Positions 16,751-26,209 of a DNA stretch of 64,000 bases are shown here, piece after piece. This DNA is from an uncultured Bacteroides sp. (GTDB lineage: Bacteria > Bacteroidota > Bacteroidia > Bacteroidales > Bacteroidaceae): positions 1 to 64,000 of the forward strand of contig URWA01000018.1 in the NCBI GenBank assembly GCA_900551445.1, read 5' to 3'. The position numbers were made by a program, and so were the translations under genes. The notes below the pieces were generated by a model. It did no database searches. It worked only from the letters and a program-made list of their open reading frames with translations, and was not told the origin of the DNA. Positions within the stretch are counted from its first letter, which is position 1. Each line of letters starts with the position of its first letter.

Positions 16751-18658
16751 ATGGAACAGACAACTTCATACGATTTGTTGAATAAGATAGATAGCCCTGA
16801 GGATTTACGGAAACTTTCTGTCGAAGCGTTGCCGGAGGTCTGTGATCAACTGCGGAATAAAATTATAGATGAATTATCTTGCAACCCGGGACATTTTGCT
16901 TCCAGTCTGGGGGTTGTGGAACTGACGGTAGCCCTTCATTATGTGTATCAGACACCTTACGACCGTATTGTCTGGGATGTAGGTCATCAGGCTTACGGAC
17001 ATAAAATCTTGACGGGGCGTCGCGACCGTTTTTATACGAATCGTAAGTTGAATGGGATTTGTCCTTTTCCTTCTCCTGCGGAAAGTGAATATGATACGTT
17101 CACGTGCGGACATGCGTCCAATTCCATCTCTGCTGCGTTAGGGATGGCTGTGGCGGCAGCCCGCAAAGGAGAAGATAACCGTCATGTGGTCGCAGTCATT
17201 GGCGACGGCTCCATGAGTGGCGGACTGGCCTTTGAAGGCTTGAACAACGCTTCTTCCACTCCCAACAACCTGTTGATTATTCTGAACGACAACAATATGG
17301 CCATTGACCGTAGTGTGGGTGGCATGAAGCAGTATTTGATGAACTTGCATACCTCCGAAGGGTATAATCGGCTACGAAATGCCTTATCCCGTAAACTTTA
17401 CCGTTTGGGAATTCTGAACGATGAGCGGCGCAAGAGTCTGATACGCTTCAATAACAGCTTGAAATCCATGCTGATGCAGCAGCAGAATATTTTCGAGGGG
17501 CTGAATATCCGTTATTTCGGTCCGGTGGACGGGCACGACGTAACCGCACTGACAAGAGTGCTGAAAGAAATAAAGGATATGAAAGGGCCGAAACTTCTGC
17601 ACATTCATACCCGTAAGGGAAAAGGCTTCAGACCGGCAGAAGAAGCGGCTACTGTATGGCATGCGCCAGGCATCTTCGACAAGGAAACAGGCGAACGTAT
17701 CGTATCGGACACGACCGGGATGCCTCCTTTGTTTCAGGAAGTGTTTGGAAATACGTTGTTGGAACTGGCTCGCAAGAATGATAAAATTGTGGGGGTGACA
17801 CCGGCTATGCCGTCGGGCTGCTCCATGAACATCATGATGAAGGAAATGCCCGACAGGGTATTCGATGTCGGAATAGCTGAAGGGCATGCCGTCACCTTTT
17901 CAGGAGGAATGGCCAAGGAAGGTTTGCTTCCGTTCTGTAATGTGTATTCTTCTTTTATGCAGCGTGCATACGATAATATTATCCACGACGTGGCCATTCA
18001 GAAACTGAATGTGGTGCTCTGCCTGGACCGTGCCGGTCTGGTGGGGGAGGACGGTCCTACGCATCACGGGGCTTTCGATATGGCTTATTTGCGTCCTATC
18101 CCGAATTTGGTCATCGCTTCTCCTTATAATGAGCATGAATTGCGCCGGTTGATGTACACCGCTCAGTTGCCGGATAAAGGACCTTTTGTCATCCGTTATC
18201 CTCGTGGCCGCGGCGTGCTGACCGACTGGGAATGTCCGTTGGAGGCCATAGAGATTGGAACGGGGCGAAAGCTGAAAGAGGGAACCGACTTGGCTGTCAT
18301 CACCATCGGGCCGATAGGCAACAAGGCTGCTGCTGCAATTGTCCGGGCCGAAAAAGAACTCGGCTGTAGTATTGCCCACTACGATTTACGTTTCCTGAAA
18401 CCGTTGGACGAAACCTTGCTGCACGAAGTGGGGCAGAAGTTCACGCGCATACTGACTGTAGAAGACGGGGTGCGTAATGGCGGTATGGGCAGTGCCATAC
18501 TGGAATTTATGAGCGATCATGGCTATTCTCCCCGGGTGACACGTCTGGGCTTACCCGACCGCTTTGTGCAGCATGGTCCCGTGAATGACTTGTATGCCAT
18601 TTGCGGCATTGATGAGGAAAGTATATTGAACACAATTACTCAGATAATCAAAATATGA
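16751..18658 (+). CDS. dxs: 1-deoxy-D-xylulose-5-phosphate synthase
   Basis: First enzyme of the methylerythritol phosphate route to isoprenoids; condenses pyruvate with glyceraldehyde 3-phosphate using thiamine diphosphate. 635 residues, normal length. Conserved parts are [17 protein letters not shown] near residue 75, the ThDP motif [20 protein letters not shown] near residue 149, and [16 protein letters not shown] near residue 250. The transketolase-like centre [18 protein letters not shown] is near residue 375, followed by [18 protein letters not shown]. It overlaps trkA by ATGA, so the two are coupled. Confidence 0.97.
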   Translation: MEQTTSYDLLNKIDSPEDLRKLSVEALPEVCDQLRNKIIDELSCNPGHFASSLGVVELTVALHYVYQTPYDRIVWDVGHQAYGHKILTGRRDRFYTNRKLNGICPFPSPAESEYDTFTCGHASNSISAALGMAVAAARKGEDNRHVVAVIGDGSMSGGLAFEGLNNASSTPNNLLIILNDNNMAIDRSVGGMKQYLMNLHTSEGYNRLRNALSRKLYRLGILNDERRKSLIRFNNSLKSMLMQQQNIFEGLNIRYFGPVDGHDVTALTRVLKEIKDMKGPKLLHIHTRKGKGFRPAEEAATVWHAPGIFDKETGERIVSDTTGMPPLFQEVFGNTLLELARKNDKIVGVTPAMPSGCSMNIMMKEMPDRVFDVGIAEGHAVTFSGGMAKEGLLPFCNVYSSFMQRAYDNIIHDVAIQKLNVVLCLDRAGLVGEDGPTHHGAFDMAYLRPIPNLVIASPYNEHELRRLMYTAQLPDKGPFVIRYPRGRGVLTDWECPLEAIEIGTGRKLKEGTDLAVITIGPIGNKAAAAIVRAEKELGCSIAHYDLRFLKPLDETLLHEVGQKFTRILTVEDGVRNGGMGSAILEFMSDHGYSPRVTRLGLPDRFVQHGPVNDLYAICGIDEESILNTITQIIKI

Positions 18659-19992
18659 AAATTATTATAGCAGGTGCAGGTGCCGTAGGTACCCATTTGG
18701 CCAAACTGCTTTCCGGTGAAAAACAGGATATTATCCTGATGGATGAAGACGAAAGCAAACTGAGTGCCATGGGAAGCAATCTGGACCTTATGACCGTGAA
18801 TCTGTCGCCCACGTCCATCAACGGGCTGAAAGAGGCTGGAGTGTCTGGGGCCGATTTGTTTATCGGAGTTATGCCCGACGAAAGCCGTAACATGACAGCT
18901 TGTATGCTGGCGACCAGTCTGGGGGCAAAGAAAACCGTGGCTCGTATTGACAACTATGAATATCTGTTGCCCAAGCATAAGGAGTTTTTTGCCAAACTGG
19001 GAGTACATTCCCTGATTTATCCGGAGATGCTGGCTGCCCGCGATATCGTGGACGCCATCAAGATGAGCTGGATCCGGCAGTGGTGGGAATTCGCCGGAGG
19101 GGTACTGGTGCTTCTAGGAACCAAGATGCGTGAACAGGCGGAGATTCTGAATGTGCCTTTGCACGAGTTGGGAGGAAGAAATATCCCGTTCCATATCGTG
19201 GCCATCAAGCGTGGCAACGAAACGATCATCCCGCGGGGTGATGATGTCATCAAGCTGAACGACATTGTGTACTTTACGACTACCAAGAAGTACATTCCTT
19301 ATATCCGTAAAATCTCCGGAAAAGAAAATGAGGCCGATGTGCGTAATGTGATGATTATGGGTGGAAGCCGTATTGCCGTGCGTACCGTGCAGTATATGCC
19401 GGAGTACATGAAAGCGAAAATCATTGAGAGCAACATAGCCCGTTGTAACCGTCTGACGGAACTGGTGGATGATGGGGTGATGGTGATTAACGGAGATGGA
19501 AGGGACATCCAACTTCTGCTGGAGGAAGGTATCAAGAATACGGAGGCGTTTGTGGCATTGACCGGCAACTCTGAAACCAATATTCTGGCCTGTCTGGCCG
19601 CCAAGCGGATGGGAGTGACCAAGACCGTAGCGGAAGTGGAGAACGTGGATTATATCAGTATGGCTGAAAGCCTGGACATCGGAACGGTCATCAATAAGAA
19701 ATTCATTGCCGCCAGTCACATCTATCAGATGATGCTCGATGCGGATGTGTCGAATGTGAAATGTCTGACTTTTGCAAACGCCGATGTGGCGGAATTTACT
19801 GTCAAGCCGGGGGCAAAGATAACCAAGCAGCCGGTGAAGGACTTGGGACTTCCCAAAGGAGCCACCATCGGTGGATTGATTCGGAATGGAGAAGGTATTC
19901 TGGTGACCGGTAATACCATGATTCAGGAAAACGATCATGTGGTGGTGTTCTGCCTTGGAATGATGATTAAGAAGCTGGAAAAATATTTTTAA
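18655..19992 (+). CDS. trkA: Trk potassium uptake regulator TrkA
   Basis: 445-residue peripheral NAD-binding protein that gates the Trk potassium channel. Two RCK units are present. The first has the Rossmann loop [17 protein letters not shown] at residues 2-18. The second starts near residue 230 with [15 protein letters not shown]. Each is followed by a TrkA-C domain (for example [24 protein letters not shown] near 165). The channel subunit trkH, often next in Bacteroidales, is not in this window; a fimbrial-type lipoprotein gene follows instead. The start overlaps the dxs stop by 4 bases. Confidence 0.95.
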   Translation: MKIIIAGAGAVGTHLAKLLSGEKQDIILMDEDESKLSAMGSNLDLMTVNLSPTSINGLKEAGVSGADLFIGVMPDESRNMTACMLATSLGAKKTVARIDNYEYLLPKHKEFFAKLGVHSLIYPEMLAARDIVDAIKMSWIRQWWEFAGGVLVLLGTKMREQAEILNVPLHELGGRNIPFHIVAIKRGNETIIPRGDDVIKLNDIVYFTTTKKYIPYIRKISGKENEADVRNVMIMGGSRIAVRTVQYMPEYMKAKIIESNIARCNRLTELVDDGVMVINGDGRDIQLLLEEGIKNTEAFVALTGNSETNILACLAAKRMGVTKTVAEVENVDYISMAESLDIGTVINKKFIAASHIYQMMLDADVSNVKCLTFANADVAEFTVKPGAKITKQPVKDLGLPKGATIGGLIRNGEGILVTGNTMIQENDHVVVFCLGMMIKKLEKYF

Positions 19993-20058
19993 CGACAATT
20001 TTTAGGTTGTAAGGGTAGACGAATGTGTCTGGATGCGTTGTTCTAAATAAAAAACATT

Positions 20059-21450
20059 ATGGAACTACGTATTCAGACACATTTATTTTTTGCCTTGTGT
20101 ACTTGTGTGCTTTTCTTATTTGGGTGTGGTACTTATCAGGTAGACGATGATACGGAAACGGTGGAATCGTCCGGGCCTTATGTGATGGATGTGACTTTAT
20201 CCAATGCTCAGCTTTTTACATCCCTTTATCCTTTGCAGTTCTATCTGTTCGATTCGAAGGGGGAAACGGTCTGGAATGAAGAGGTACAGGCACAAGCGGA
20301 ATGGCCTGTTTTGTCTCAGCCGGCAGGAGACTATGTATTGGCGGCTATTTCCGGACTCTCGTCGGAAGACTATCTTCCTCCGATGACTTTAAATGCCAAG
20401 CAGCTGTTGACTTTTTCGCAAGGGAACTGTGCGGATACACCGTTGGTGATAGGAAAAAATGTGGTGAAGCTGAAGAATGATATAAAGGTATCCATGAACT
20501 TGTCGTATGCTGTAGCGGCATTGTATTTGTCGTTTGGAGGAGTGCCCGACGATGCCATTGCAGTAGAAGCACGTATTTCGCCGGTAAGTTCCGGAATGAC
20601 TTTAGAGGGAAACTGGAACAATGACGGGCAGTTTGCTTCTGTGCCGTGCCAGAAAGTAAGAGGCATCTGGAAAGCGGGGCCTGTCTATGTCTTCCCGTCC
20701 GAAAGCAGTCAGACTCATCTCTCGTTAAATGTCAAGACCGCTTCCGGAGAAACGGTATATGGTTATTTCTTCAGCTATCCCCTGGAGGCAGGGAAACCGT
20801 ATCGGTTTGTCAGTACGGGGGATGGAGAAGTTTCCTTGGAAGGAAACGGACAGATACAAGGCTGGACTCCTGAAGTGTCAGTGGAATTTCCTTTTGAGAA
20901 CATGACTCCCGAAGAGGACTGGGATAATCCGAAGCCGGATGTGCCGGATGGAGATGAGAATCCAGGGGGAGAGGAAGAGGAAAACGACGGAAACAATAAT
21001 GAAACCGATAATGAGACGGATGCGATAATGGCGGAGGTTCTGCCGGAGTCGGAAACCATCTGGGGGCCTTTCTTTGTGTGGAAAGTGGAGGCTCTTTCGG
21101 CCAATGAGGTGATGGCCACGCTGGTTTCTCCCCGGCAATGGCTGTTGAAAAAAGCGGAAGCCGTTTCTGTTTGCGAGGCGTATGAAGTGGATGGAATCTC
21201 GGGGTGGAGGACATTTACGACGGAAGAGGCCAAAGCCTTCCGCGACCAATATGACGATACGATTGAGACATTAAGCGAGATGTTGCGTGAAAATGGGATG
21301 GACAGTTTCAATAAATACGACTGCCGTTATTTATGCAATGATTTTAATTCCACTTTCTGTTTCTATAATACCAAGATTCTTAACTCCGGGGAAACGGTAG
21401 ATTATGCCTTGCGTCTGGTAAAGAAAGTACGGGTAGAAAAGGTGCAATGA
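20059..21450 (+). CDS. Surface lipoprotein with a FimB/Mfa2-like N-terminal domain
   Basis: 463 residues with a lipoprotein signal peptide (lipobox LFGC, Cys near residue 23). Residues about 35-280 resemble the FimB/Mfa2 fimbrial anchor fold: a repeated beta pattern with PLQFYLFDSKGETVW and QPAGDYVLAAISGL, then NLSYAVAALYLSFGG. An acidic low-complexity linker follows (residues about 285-330, rich in D, E, N, G and P). A C-terminal domain of about 130 residues has GISGWRTFTTEEAKAFRDQYD and ends with VDYALRLVKK. The C-terminal pattern resembles domains in secreted Bacteroidetes proteins that display a formatted string, but the family is uncertain. It may be a stalk tip or anchor. It stands 66 bases after trkA, likely with its own promoter. 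Confidence 0.6.
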   Translation: MELRIQTHLFFALCTCVLFLFGCGTYQVDDDTETVESSGPYVMDVTLSNAQLFTSLYPLQFYLFDSKGETVWNEEVQAQAEWPVLSQPAGDYVLAAISGLSSEDYLPPMTLNAKQLLTFSQGNCADTPLVIGKNVVKLKNDIKVSMNLSYAVAALYLSFGGVPDDAIAVEARISPVSSGMTLEGNWNNDGQFASVPCQKVRGIWKAGPVYVFPSESSQTHLSLNVKTASGETVYGYFFSYPLEAGKPYRFVSTGDGEVSLEGNGQIQGWTPEVSVEFPFENMTPEEDWDNPKPDVPDGDENPGGEEEENDGNNNETDNETDAIMAEVLPESETIWGPFFVWKVEALSANEVMATLVSPRQWLLKKAEAVSVCEAYEVDGISGWRTFTTEEAKAFRDQYDDTIETLSEMLRENGMDSFNKYDCRYLCNDFNSTFCFYNTKILNSGETVDYALRLVKKVRVEKVQ

Positions 21451-21464
21451 GACATAAAAAATCT

Positions 21465-21492
21465 GCCCCTGGGGACGACTGGCTCCAGGGGC
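21465..21492. terminator. Bidirectional terminator between the lipoprotein gene and the DUF3109 gene
   Basis: Eight-base GC-rich arms GCCCCTGG (21465-21472) and CCAGGGGC (21485-21492) lie in the 59-base gap between convergent genes. A-rich on the left and a T-containing right side fit termination in both directions. Confidence 0.7.
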
Positions 21493-21509
21493 GAGAAAAC
21501 AGACTTATT

Positions 21510-22091
21510 TTAAATGAGGTGTTGGGCTTCCAGTTCTTTAGCTACATTTTCCACCTCTTGGTACCACTCTTCCCCGAACTTGCGGATGAGTGGTTCTTTC
21601 AGGAATTTGTAGACGGGCAGATTTTCTTTTTTCCCCAGCAATACAGCAGCCTTACATACATCCCAACGGTGATAGTTCAATGCTTTGTAAGGGCCATAGT
21701 CACTGATACGGATGGGATATAGATGGCAGGAAATCGGTTTGTAGAAACTGCATTTCCCTTCACGGTACGCTTTTTCGATGGCACAAAAACAAAATCCTTT
21801 CTCGTCGTAACAAGTAAATACACAGTCTTTTCCATTGACGATGGAAGTGACCAGGTCGCCGTCCTGGTCAGTGTAGACCACTCCCTGTCGGTTGATGACT
21901 TCCTGAGCCTCTGGTGAGAGGCTGTCCCAAATCACGGGAAGCACTTCTTCCAGTTTTTCCACTTCTTCCAATTCTACAGGGGCTCCCGCATCTCCTTCGA
22001 TACAACATTCTCCCTTACAGGCATTCAAGTCGCACAGGAATTTTTCCCGGAAAATGTCCAGGCTTACTATTACGTCGTCAATCTGTACCAT
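21510..22091 (-). CDS. DUF3109 family protein with a cysteine cluster
   Basis: 193 residues from the ATG at 22091 ([14 protein letters not shown]). A TTG eight codons upstream lies ahead of the likely transcription start and is rejected. Cysteines occur as [19 protein letters not shown] near residue 22, then [35 protein letters not shown] in the middle. Spacing resembles YkgJ-like zinc/iron cluster proteins. The biochemical role is unknown; the cysteine pattern suggests a bound metal or Fe-S cluster. It is divergent from rnhB. Confidence 0.82.
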   Translation of the reverse strand: MVQIDDVIVSLDIFREKFLCDLNACKGECCIEGDAGAPVELEEVEKLEEVLPVIWDSLSPEAQEVINRQGVVYTDQDGDLVTSIVNGKDCVFTCYDEKGFCFCAIEKAYREGKCSFYKPISCHLYPIRISDYGPYKALNYHRWDVCKAAVLLGKKENLPVYKFLKEPLIRKFGEEWYQEVENVAKELEAQHLI

Positions 22092-22112
22092 ACGTTCATT
22101 TTTTTCGCACGG

Positions 22113-22228
22113 CAAAGATACGAATCTTCTTCCATATCCCCTTAGGTCGCAATCGAAAATCAGTGGATAACTTTGGGATAACTTCTGTCTTTGGGGAGCG
22201 GCGGACTGAGGAAAATGTGCTACCTTTG
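22113..22228. promoter_or_regulatory. Divergent promoter elements between DUF3109 and rnhB
   Basis: Minus strand 22113-22120 reads TATCTTTG, about 22 bases before the DUF3109 ATG. Plus strand 22221-22228 reads TACCTTTG, 28 bases before the rnhB ATG. Both match TAnnTTTG. Confidence 0.5.
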
Positions 22229-22255
22229 CAGTCCCAAAAAAGAGAAGAGGTGGAT

Positions 22256-22858
22256 ATGTTGTTGCCCTATTTACATAAAGAGTTGGTGGAAGCCGGATGT
22301 GATGAGGCCGGACGGGGCTGTCTGGCCGGAGCAGTCTATGCGGCAGCTGTGATTCTGCCTCCCGATTTTCGCAATGAACTGCTCAATGATTCCAAAAAGC
22401 TGACGGAAAAGCAACGTTATGAATTGCGTACGGTCATCGAGCAGGAAGCCACGGCATGGGCCGTAGGAGTGGTGTCACCGGAAGAGATTGATAAAATCAA
22501 CATCCTGAACGCTTCTTTCCTGGCCATGCACAGAGCCATTGCCCAGCTGAAAGTGGTTCCCCAGCATCTGCTGATTGACGGCAACCGCTTCAATCCTTAT
22601 CCGGACATTCCGCATACTACCATCGTAAAAGGAGACGGGAAATACCTTTCCATTGCGGCAGCTTCCATTTTGGCAAAAACCTATCGTGATGATTACATGA
22701 ACCGTCTGCACGAAGAATATCCCATGTATGACTGGAAGAGCAACAAGGGCTACCCTACCAAGAAACACCGTGCTGCCATTGCCACTTACGGCACCTCTCC
22801 TTATCATCGCATGAGCTTCAATCTGCTGGGCGACGGCCAGCTTTCCTTCGACTTTTAA
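22256..22858 (+). CDS. rnhB: Ribonuclease HII
   Basis: Removes ribonucleotides and RNA primers from RNA-DNA hybrids. 200 residues counted from the ATG at 22256, downstream of a -7 box; a much longer in-frame extension upstream to 21914 runs antisense through the DUF3109 gene and is not real. Catalytic motifs are [11 protein letters not shown] near residue 15 (Asp-Glu pair), then [10 protein letters not shown], the acidic LIDGNRF, and [22 protein letters not shown]. Stop lies in a run ending with LSFDF. Nothing is unusual apart from the short intergenic space to the next gene. Confidence 0.95.
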   Translation: MLLPYLHKELVEAGCDEAGRGCLAGAVYAAAVILPPDFRNELLNDSKKLTEKQRYELRTVIEQEATAWAVGVVSPEEIDKINILNASFLAMHRAIAQLKVVPQHLLIDGNRFNPYPDIPHTTIVKGDGKYLSIAAASILAKTYRDDYMNRLHEEYPMYDWKSNKGYPTKKHRAAIATYGTSPYHRMSFNLLGDGQLSFDF

Positions 22859-22932
22859 AAGGGTGAAAAAACAGCACAGCCTGTTAATAACCCGTCAAAG
22901 TTATTAACAAGCTGTTGAAAACTCTGTTCGTT

Positions 22933-23154
22933 TTACACCGTTCCCTGGATGGACAAGAAGAAAAAGATTCCTGTGCCCACCATCAGGATGCCAATCAAGG
23001 CATAGAACCAGCGGGCTTGTTTCCGCCCTACGTTTCTTACGATAAACTGTGTGTTTTTCGCCGTGAAAAACCAGTTCCAGTTGCAGATGGCCGCCAGCAG
23101 AGACAAAAGTCCCACCAGGACGAACAAGGCCTGTATGAAATAGTGAACTTCCAT
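22933..23154 (-). CDS. Small two-TM protein, Imm17-like
   Basis: 73 residues with two membrane helices, FIQALFVLVGLLSLLAAICNW and WFYALIGILMVGTGIFFFLSI. Between them is the conserved FFTAKNTQFIVRNVGRKQARWFY. I recognise the pattern as the Imm17 family of Bacteroidetes, which takes its name from immunity proteins, although many members lie in plain housekeeping operons with no toxin, as here. It follows tsaE after only two bases (23155-23156), so it is the last gene of that minus-strand run. Toxin immunity is unlikely from context. Confidence 0.75.
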   Translation of the reverse strand: MEVHYFIQALFVLVGLLSLLAAICNWNWFFTAKNTQFIVRNVGRKQARWFYALIGILMVGTGIFFFLSIQGTV

Positions 23155-23156
23155 TT

Positions 23157-23585
23157 TTAATCGTTCGTCTCGTCGAAACGTACCGTACGGGTACCGTCTT
23201 CGTTTTCGTCGATATGTACACTGACTGCATCGCCCGGAAGCAGCTCTTCAATCAGTTCCGGCCATTCGATGAAGCAGAGCGCGCCGCTGTAGAAATAGTC
23301 TTCATATCCCATGTCGTACACCTCTTCCAGTTTTTTGATGCGGTAGAAGTCGAAGTGATAAATCAGCTCTCCGTTTTCATCGGAGCGGTATTCGTTGACA
23401 ATGGCGAATGTCGGTGAGTTGATGACGTCCGTCACGCCCAGTTCTTCGCATACGGCCTTGATAAAGGTTGTCTTTCCTGCCCCCATTTTTCCATAGAAGG
23501 CAAAAACCGTGTTGTCACCCATGGCTGCGATAAACTTTTTGGCAGCTTCGTGGATGTTTTCCAGTGAATCAATTTTTATTTCCAT
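23157..23585 (-). CDS. tsaE: tRNA threonylcarbamoyladenosine ATPase TsaE
   Basis: 142-residue P-loop ATPase that drives the t6A modification of tRNA with TsaB and TsaD. The Walker A loop is [14 protein letters not shown] near residues 32-45, and the segment [27 protein letters not shown] follows near residue 57. [13 protein letters not shown] is near residue 105. The size is typical. Its neighbours are an aroA-led run of minus-strand genes. The usual t6A partner genes tsaB and tsaD are not in the window. Confidence 0.95.
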   Translation of the reverse strand: MEIKIDSLENIHEAAKKFIAAMGDNTVFAFYGKMGAGKTTFIKAVCEELGVTDVINSPTFAIVNEYRSDENGELIYHFDFYRIKKLEEVYDMGYEDYFYSGALCFIEWPELIEELLPGDAVSVHIDENEDGTRTVRFDETND

Positions 23586-23638
23586 ATACTATGATTTTAA
23601 CTTGAATTCTTTTGTTACAAAATTAGGATAAATCTCCC

Positions 23639-24460
23639 TCAGTTCATCCGTTTTTTGCGGAGCATGCAAAATATTTTGGCTCCTACATAAATCAGGATGG
23701 ATACGAAAATGATGGCCGCTCCCGAAGGTACCCGCAACTGATAAGACAGCAGCAAGCCGCCCAGGCATCCCAGGTAACCGATGCCGATGGAAAGCCAGAT
23801 GATGCGTTTGAAGCTGTACGTAAAGAGGTTGGCCGTCATTTGCGGGAGGGTCAGCAGGGAAATGGCCAGCACGATACCCACCATCCGGAGACAGGCCACG
23901 ATGGTCAGTGCGATGAAAGCCATCAGGGTATATTCGAAGGCACTCACGGGAATGTGCTGGGAACGGGCAAACTCCCGGTCGAAGGCAATGGCCGTGATGG
24001 GCCGGAGAAACAAGGTGAAAAAGGCGGTAAGTGCCAGGCTCAATATCACCAGTAAAAGAATGTCCGCCCGCGTGATGGTCAGGATGTTACCGAACAGGAA
24101 CGAAGAAAGGTCGGGTGTGAATCCAGGCGCCAGAAAGCTGAAGATAATACCCACAGCCATACCGAACGTCCAGAATACGGCGATGGCCGAATCTTCGCGC
24201 ATGTCGCTGCGTTTACTGAGCCATTCCACGCCGAAAGCCGACAGCACTGAAAACACTGCCGCACTCAGAATGGGGGAGATGCCGGCATAGAGTCCGATGC
24301 CGATACCCCCGAACGACGCATGCGTGATACCTCCGCTGATAAACACCAGCCTCCGGGTCACAATGTACGTACCGATGATGCCGCAGGCGATGCTGGCAAA
24401 AAGACTACCCAGCAGGGCATGCTGGAAAAAAGTATAATGCAACAATTCGAGGATATTCAT
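23639..24460 (-). CDS. Metal ABC transporter permease, ZnuB/MntB type
   Basis: 273 residues from the ATG at 24460; a TTG two codons upstream is the alternative. It is an integral membrane permease of the zinc/manganese ABC-3 family with about eight hydrophobic segments. It has the conserved RRLVFISGGITHASFGGIGIG near residue 37 (the ISGGItHaSfgG motif) and FDREFARSQHIPVSAFEYTLM, the loop for contact with the ATPase. Neither the ATP-binding subunit nor the solute-binding protein is encoded in this window. It follows a gene for a membrane-anchored Cys-rich protein after 17 bases. Confidence 0.9.
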   Translation of the reverse strand: MNILELLHYTFFQHALLGSLFASIACGIIGTYIVTRRLVFISGGITHASFGGIGIGLYAGISPILSAAVFSVLSAFGVEWLSKRSDMREDSAIAVFWTFGMAVGIIFSFLAPGFTPDLSSFLFGNILTITRADILLLVILSLALTAFFTLFLRPITAIAFDREFARSQHIPVSAFEYTLMAFIALTIVACLRMVGIVLAISLLTLPQMTANLFTYSFKRIIWLSIGIGYLGCLGGLLLSYQLRVPSGAAIIFVSILIYVGAKIFCMLRKKRMN

Positions 24461-24477
24461 GGGCAAATGAAGGAGGG

Positions 24478-24897
24478 TTAATGGAAACGGCGTTCCCCGA
24501 CTATCAGGAAAAGCTCGTCTTTCAGTTCATCGGGAATCTCCACACCACGGAGCTGCAGGCTGCGGCACCATCCGGCCACTTCCTCTTCTTTCATGGTGTA
24601 CATGATTTCCCGGAATTCATCAATCTCTTTTTCCGTATAAGTGTCCGACGGATGACCCTTGAAGCGGTCCAGTTCTTCGTCGTCGTAATACTCTATTTGT
24701 TTGCTGACGGCTGCCAGCAGACTTTCTTTTTCACAGACCTGATGCTGTCCGCAACATTCCCCATCCACCGTCTTGACTTCCGGGGCTTCGGTCAGTTCTC
24801 CGCGGTCAATCTTCTTTTGTACGGAGCGGTTGTAGAAAAATCCGGCTACCAATCCGAAGAGAACGACTCCAATTAATATGATGACTAAAATCCACAT
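24478..24897 (-). CDS. Membrane-anchored small protein with a CCxxHxxC motif
   Basis: 139 residues. One N-terminal membrane helix spans residues 2-22. A charged linker follows, then C48, C49, H52 and C55 in GECCGQHQVCEK, a compact possible metal or redox site. Residues 65-139 are helical and strongly acidic (YDDEELDRFKGHPSDTYTEKEIDEFREIMYTMKEEEVAGW). I recognise it as a protein conserved next to aroA in Bacteroides, but I know no verified function. It is 7 bases downstream of aroA and just upstream of the metal permease, so a link to metal handling is plausible but unproven. Confidence 0.7.
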   Translation of the reverse strand: MWILVIILIGVVLFGLVAGFFYNRSVQKKIDRGELTEAPEVKTVDGECCGQHQVCEKESLLAAVSKQIEYYDDEELDRFKGHPSDTYTEKEIDEFREIMYTMKEEEVAGWCRSLQLRGVEIPDELKDELFLIVGERRFH

Positions 24898-24904
24898 GAT
24901 ACAA

Positions 24905-26137
24905 TCAGTTTTGAGTGAGATGAAAACCAGCTTGCTGCAAATCTTCCCAGAACCGGGGATACGATTTGGAGACTACCTGTGGGTTGCGCACACACAGCGT
25001 GCCTTGGCGCAACACTGCCGGTGCAAAGGCCATGGCCATGCGATGGTCTTCGTACGTATCGATGACTGGCGGATTCTGCGGTTCGCACCGTTCACCCGTC
25101 CAGGAAAGTACAGAACCTTCGCTTTCCTCCAGCACGTAGCCCAGTTTGCGCATTTCTGCGATTAAGGCCGCCATGCGGTCGGTTTCCTTGATTTTCAGGC
25201 TTTGCAGTCCCGAAAAGCGGAAAGTGACTCCCAACATGGCGCAGGTGACTACAAAAGTCTGTGCCAAATCGGGCTGGTTCACAAAATTATATTCCAAGTG
25301 TTTCACGCAGGAATTTGTCTGGTAGAGTGTGACGGTCTGTCCTTCTCTTTTCGTGCCGACTCCCAGTTGTTCGAACAGTTCGGCCACCTTGGAATCGCCC
25401 TGCGGACTCTGTGCGAAAAGTCCCGGAAGGCTTACGGTGGCATCCTGTAGAGAAAGGGCTACAATCTCGTACCAGTAGGAAGCTGCGCTCCAGTCGCTTT
25501 CTATATAATAAGGTAAAGCTTGATAAGTGGTAGGAGCCACATGAAGGCTGCAATCGGAAGTCCATTCCACTTCTGCTCCGAAATCCCGCATTACTTTCAG
25601 TGTCAGGTTGATGTAGGGACGTGATACGATTTCCCCACTAAGGGTCAGGTCCAGTCCTTTTTCCAGCATCGGGCCGATCATCAGCAAGGCCGAGATATAT
25701 TGTGAACTCACATTTCCCGGAAGGGTCAGACTATTTCCTCTCAGTGTTCGTCCAGACACTTTCAGGGGAGGGTAACCTTCGTTTTCCACATACGCGATGT
25801 CCGCTCCCAGACTCCGCAGAGCCTCCACCAAAATCTGGATGGGGCGTTGCCGCATCCGTTCCGTACCGGTCAGGATATGGGTGCCGGGGGTCACGGAAAG
25901 ATAAGCGGTCAGAAAACGCATGGCAGTTCCCGCCGCCATGATGTCAATCACTTCCGGCATGTGTGCCAGCGCTTCGGTCATGACATGCGTATCGTCGCAG
26001 TCGGACAAGTTCTCCAGTTTACACTGACTGTGAGCCAGTGCATGAATAATCAGTGCCCGGTTGCAGATACTCTTGGACGAAGGCAACTGAATGGTAGCCT
26101 GTATGTGTTCCGGTGGGGTAATGGTTATGCACTTCAT
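24905..26137 (-). CDS. aroA: 3-phosphoshikimate 1-carboxyvinyltransferase (EPSP synthase)
   Basis: Sixth step of the shikimate route: joins phosphoenolpyruvate to shikimate 3-phosphate. 410 residues, the shorter form seen in Bacteroides. Substrate motifs are LPSSKSICNRALIIHALA near residue 19 and AAGTAMRFLTAYLS near residue 66. KVSGRTLRGNSLTLPGNVSSQYISALL covers the phosphate-binding region, and KIKETDRMAAL lies near the C-terminal third. A -7 box TATCTTTG on the minus strand (26160-26167) lies 23 bases ahead of the ATG. It leads the run of five minus-strand genes down to the Imm17-like gene. Confidence 0.96.
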   Translation of the reverse strand: MKCITITPPEHIQATIQLPSSKSICNRALIIHALAHSQCKLENLSDCDDTHVMTEALAHMPEVIDIMAAGTAMRFLTAYLSVTPGTHILTGTERMRQRPIQILVEALRSLGADIAYVENEGYPPLKVSGRTLRGNSLTLPGNVSSQYISALLMIGPMLEKGLDLTLSGEIVSRPYINLTLKVMRDFGAEVEWTSDCSLHVAPTTYQALPYYIESDWSAASYWYEIVALSLQDATVSLPGLFAQSPQGDSKVAELFEQLGVGTKREGQTVTLYQTNSCVKHLEYNFVNQPDLAQTFVVTCAMLGVTFRFSGLQSLKIKETDRMAALIAEMRKLGYVLEESEGSVLSWTGERCEPQNPPVIDTYEDHRMAMAFAPAVLRQGTLCVRNPQVVSKSYPRFWEDLQQAGFHLTQN

Positions 26138-26209
26138 GTTGAATCAAATCTTTGAATCGCAAAGATACATAATTTTATGCAGTCGCATCACCCGTATCCT
26201 TATAAAATC

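Noticed and set aside
21914..22255. N-terminal extension of rnhB
   Set aside because: It runs antisense through the DUF3109 gene and lies upstream of a -7 box; the ATG at 22256 gives a normal RNase HII.
22933..23154. Toxin-immunity module
   Set aside because: The Imm17-like protein has no toxin partner nearby and closes a housekeeping transcript.
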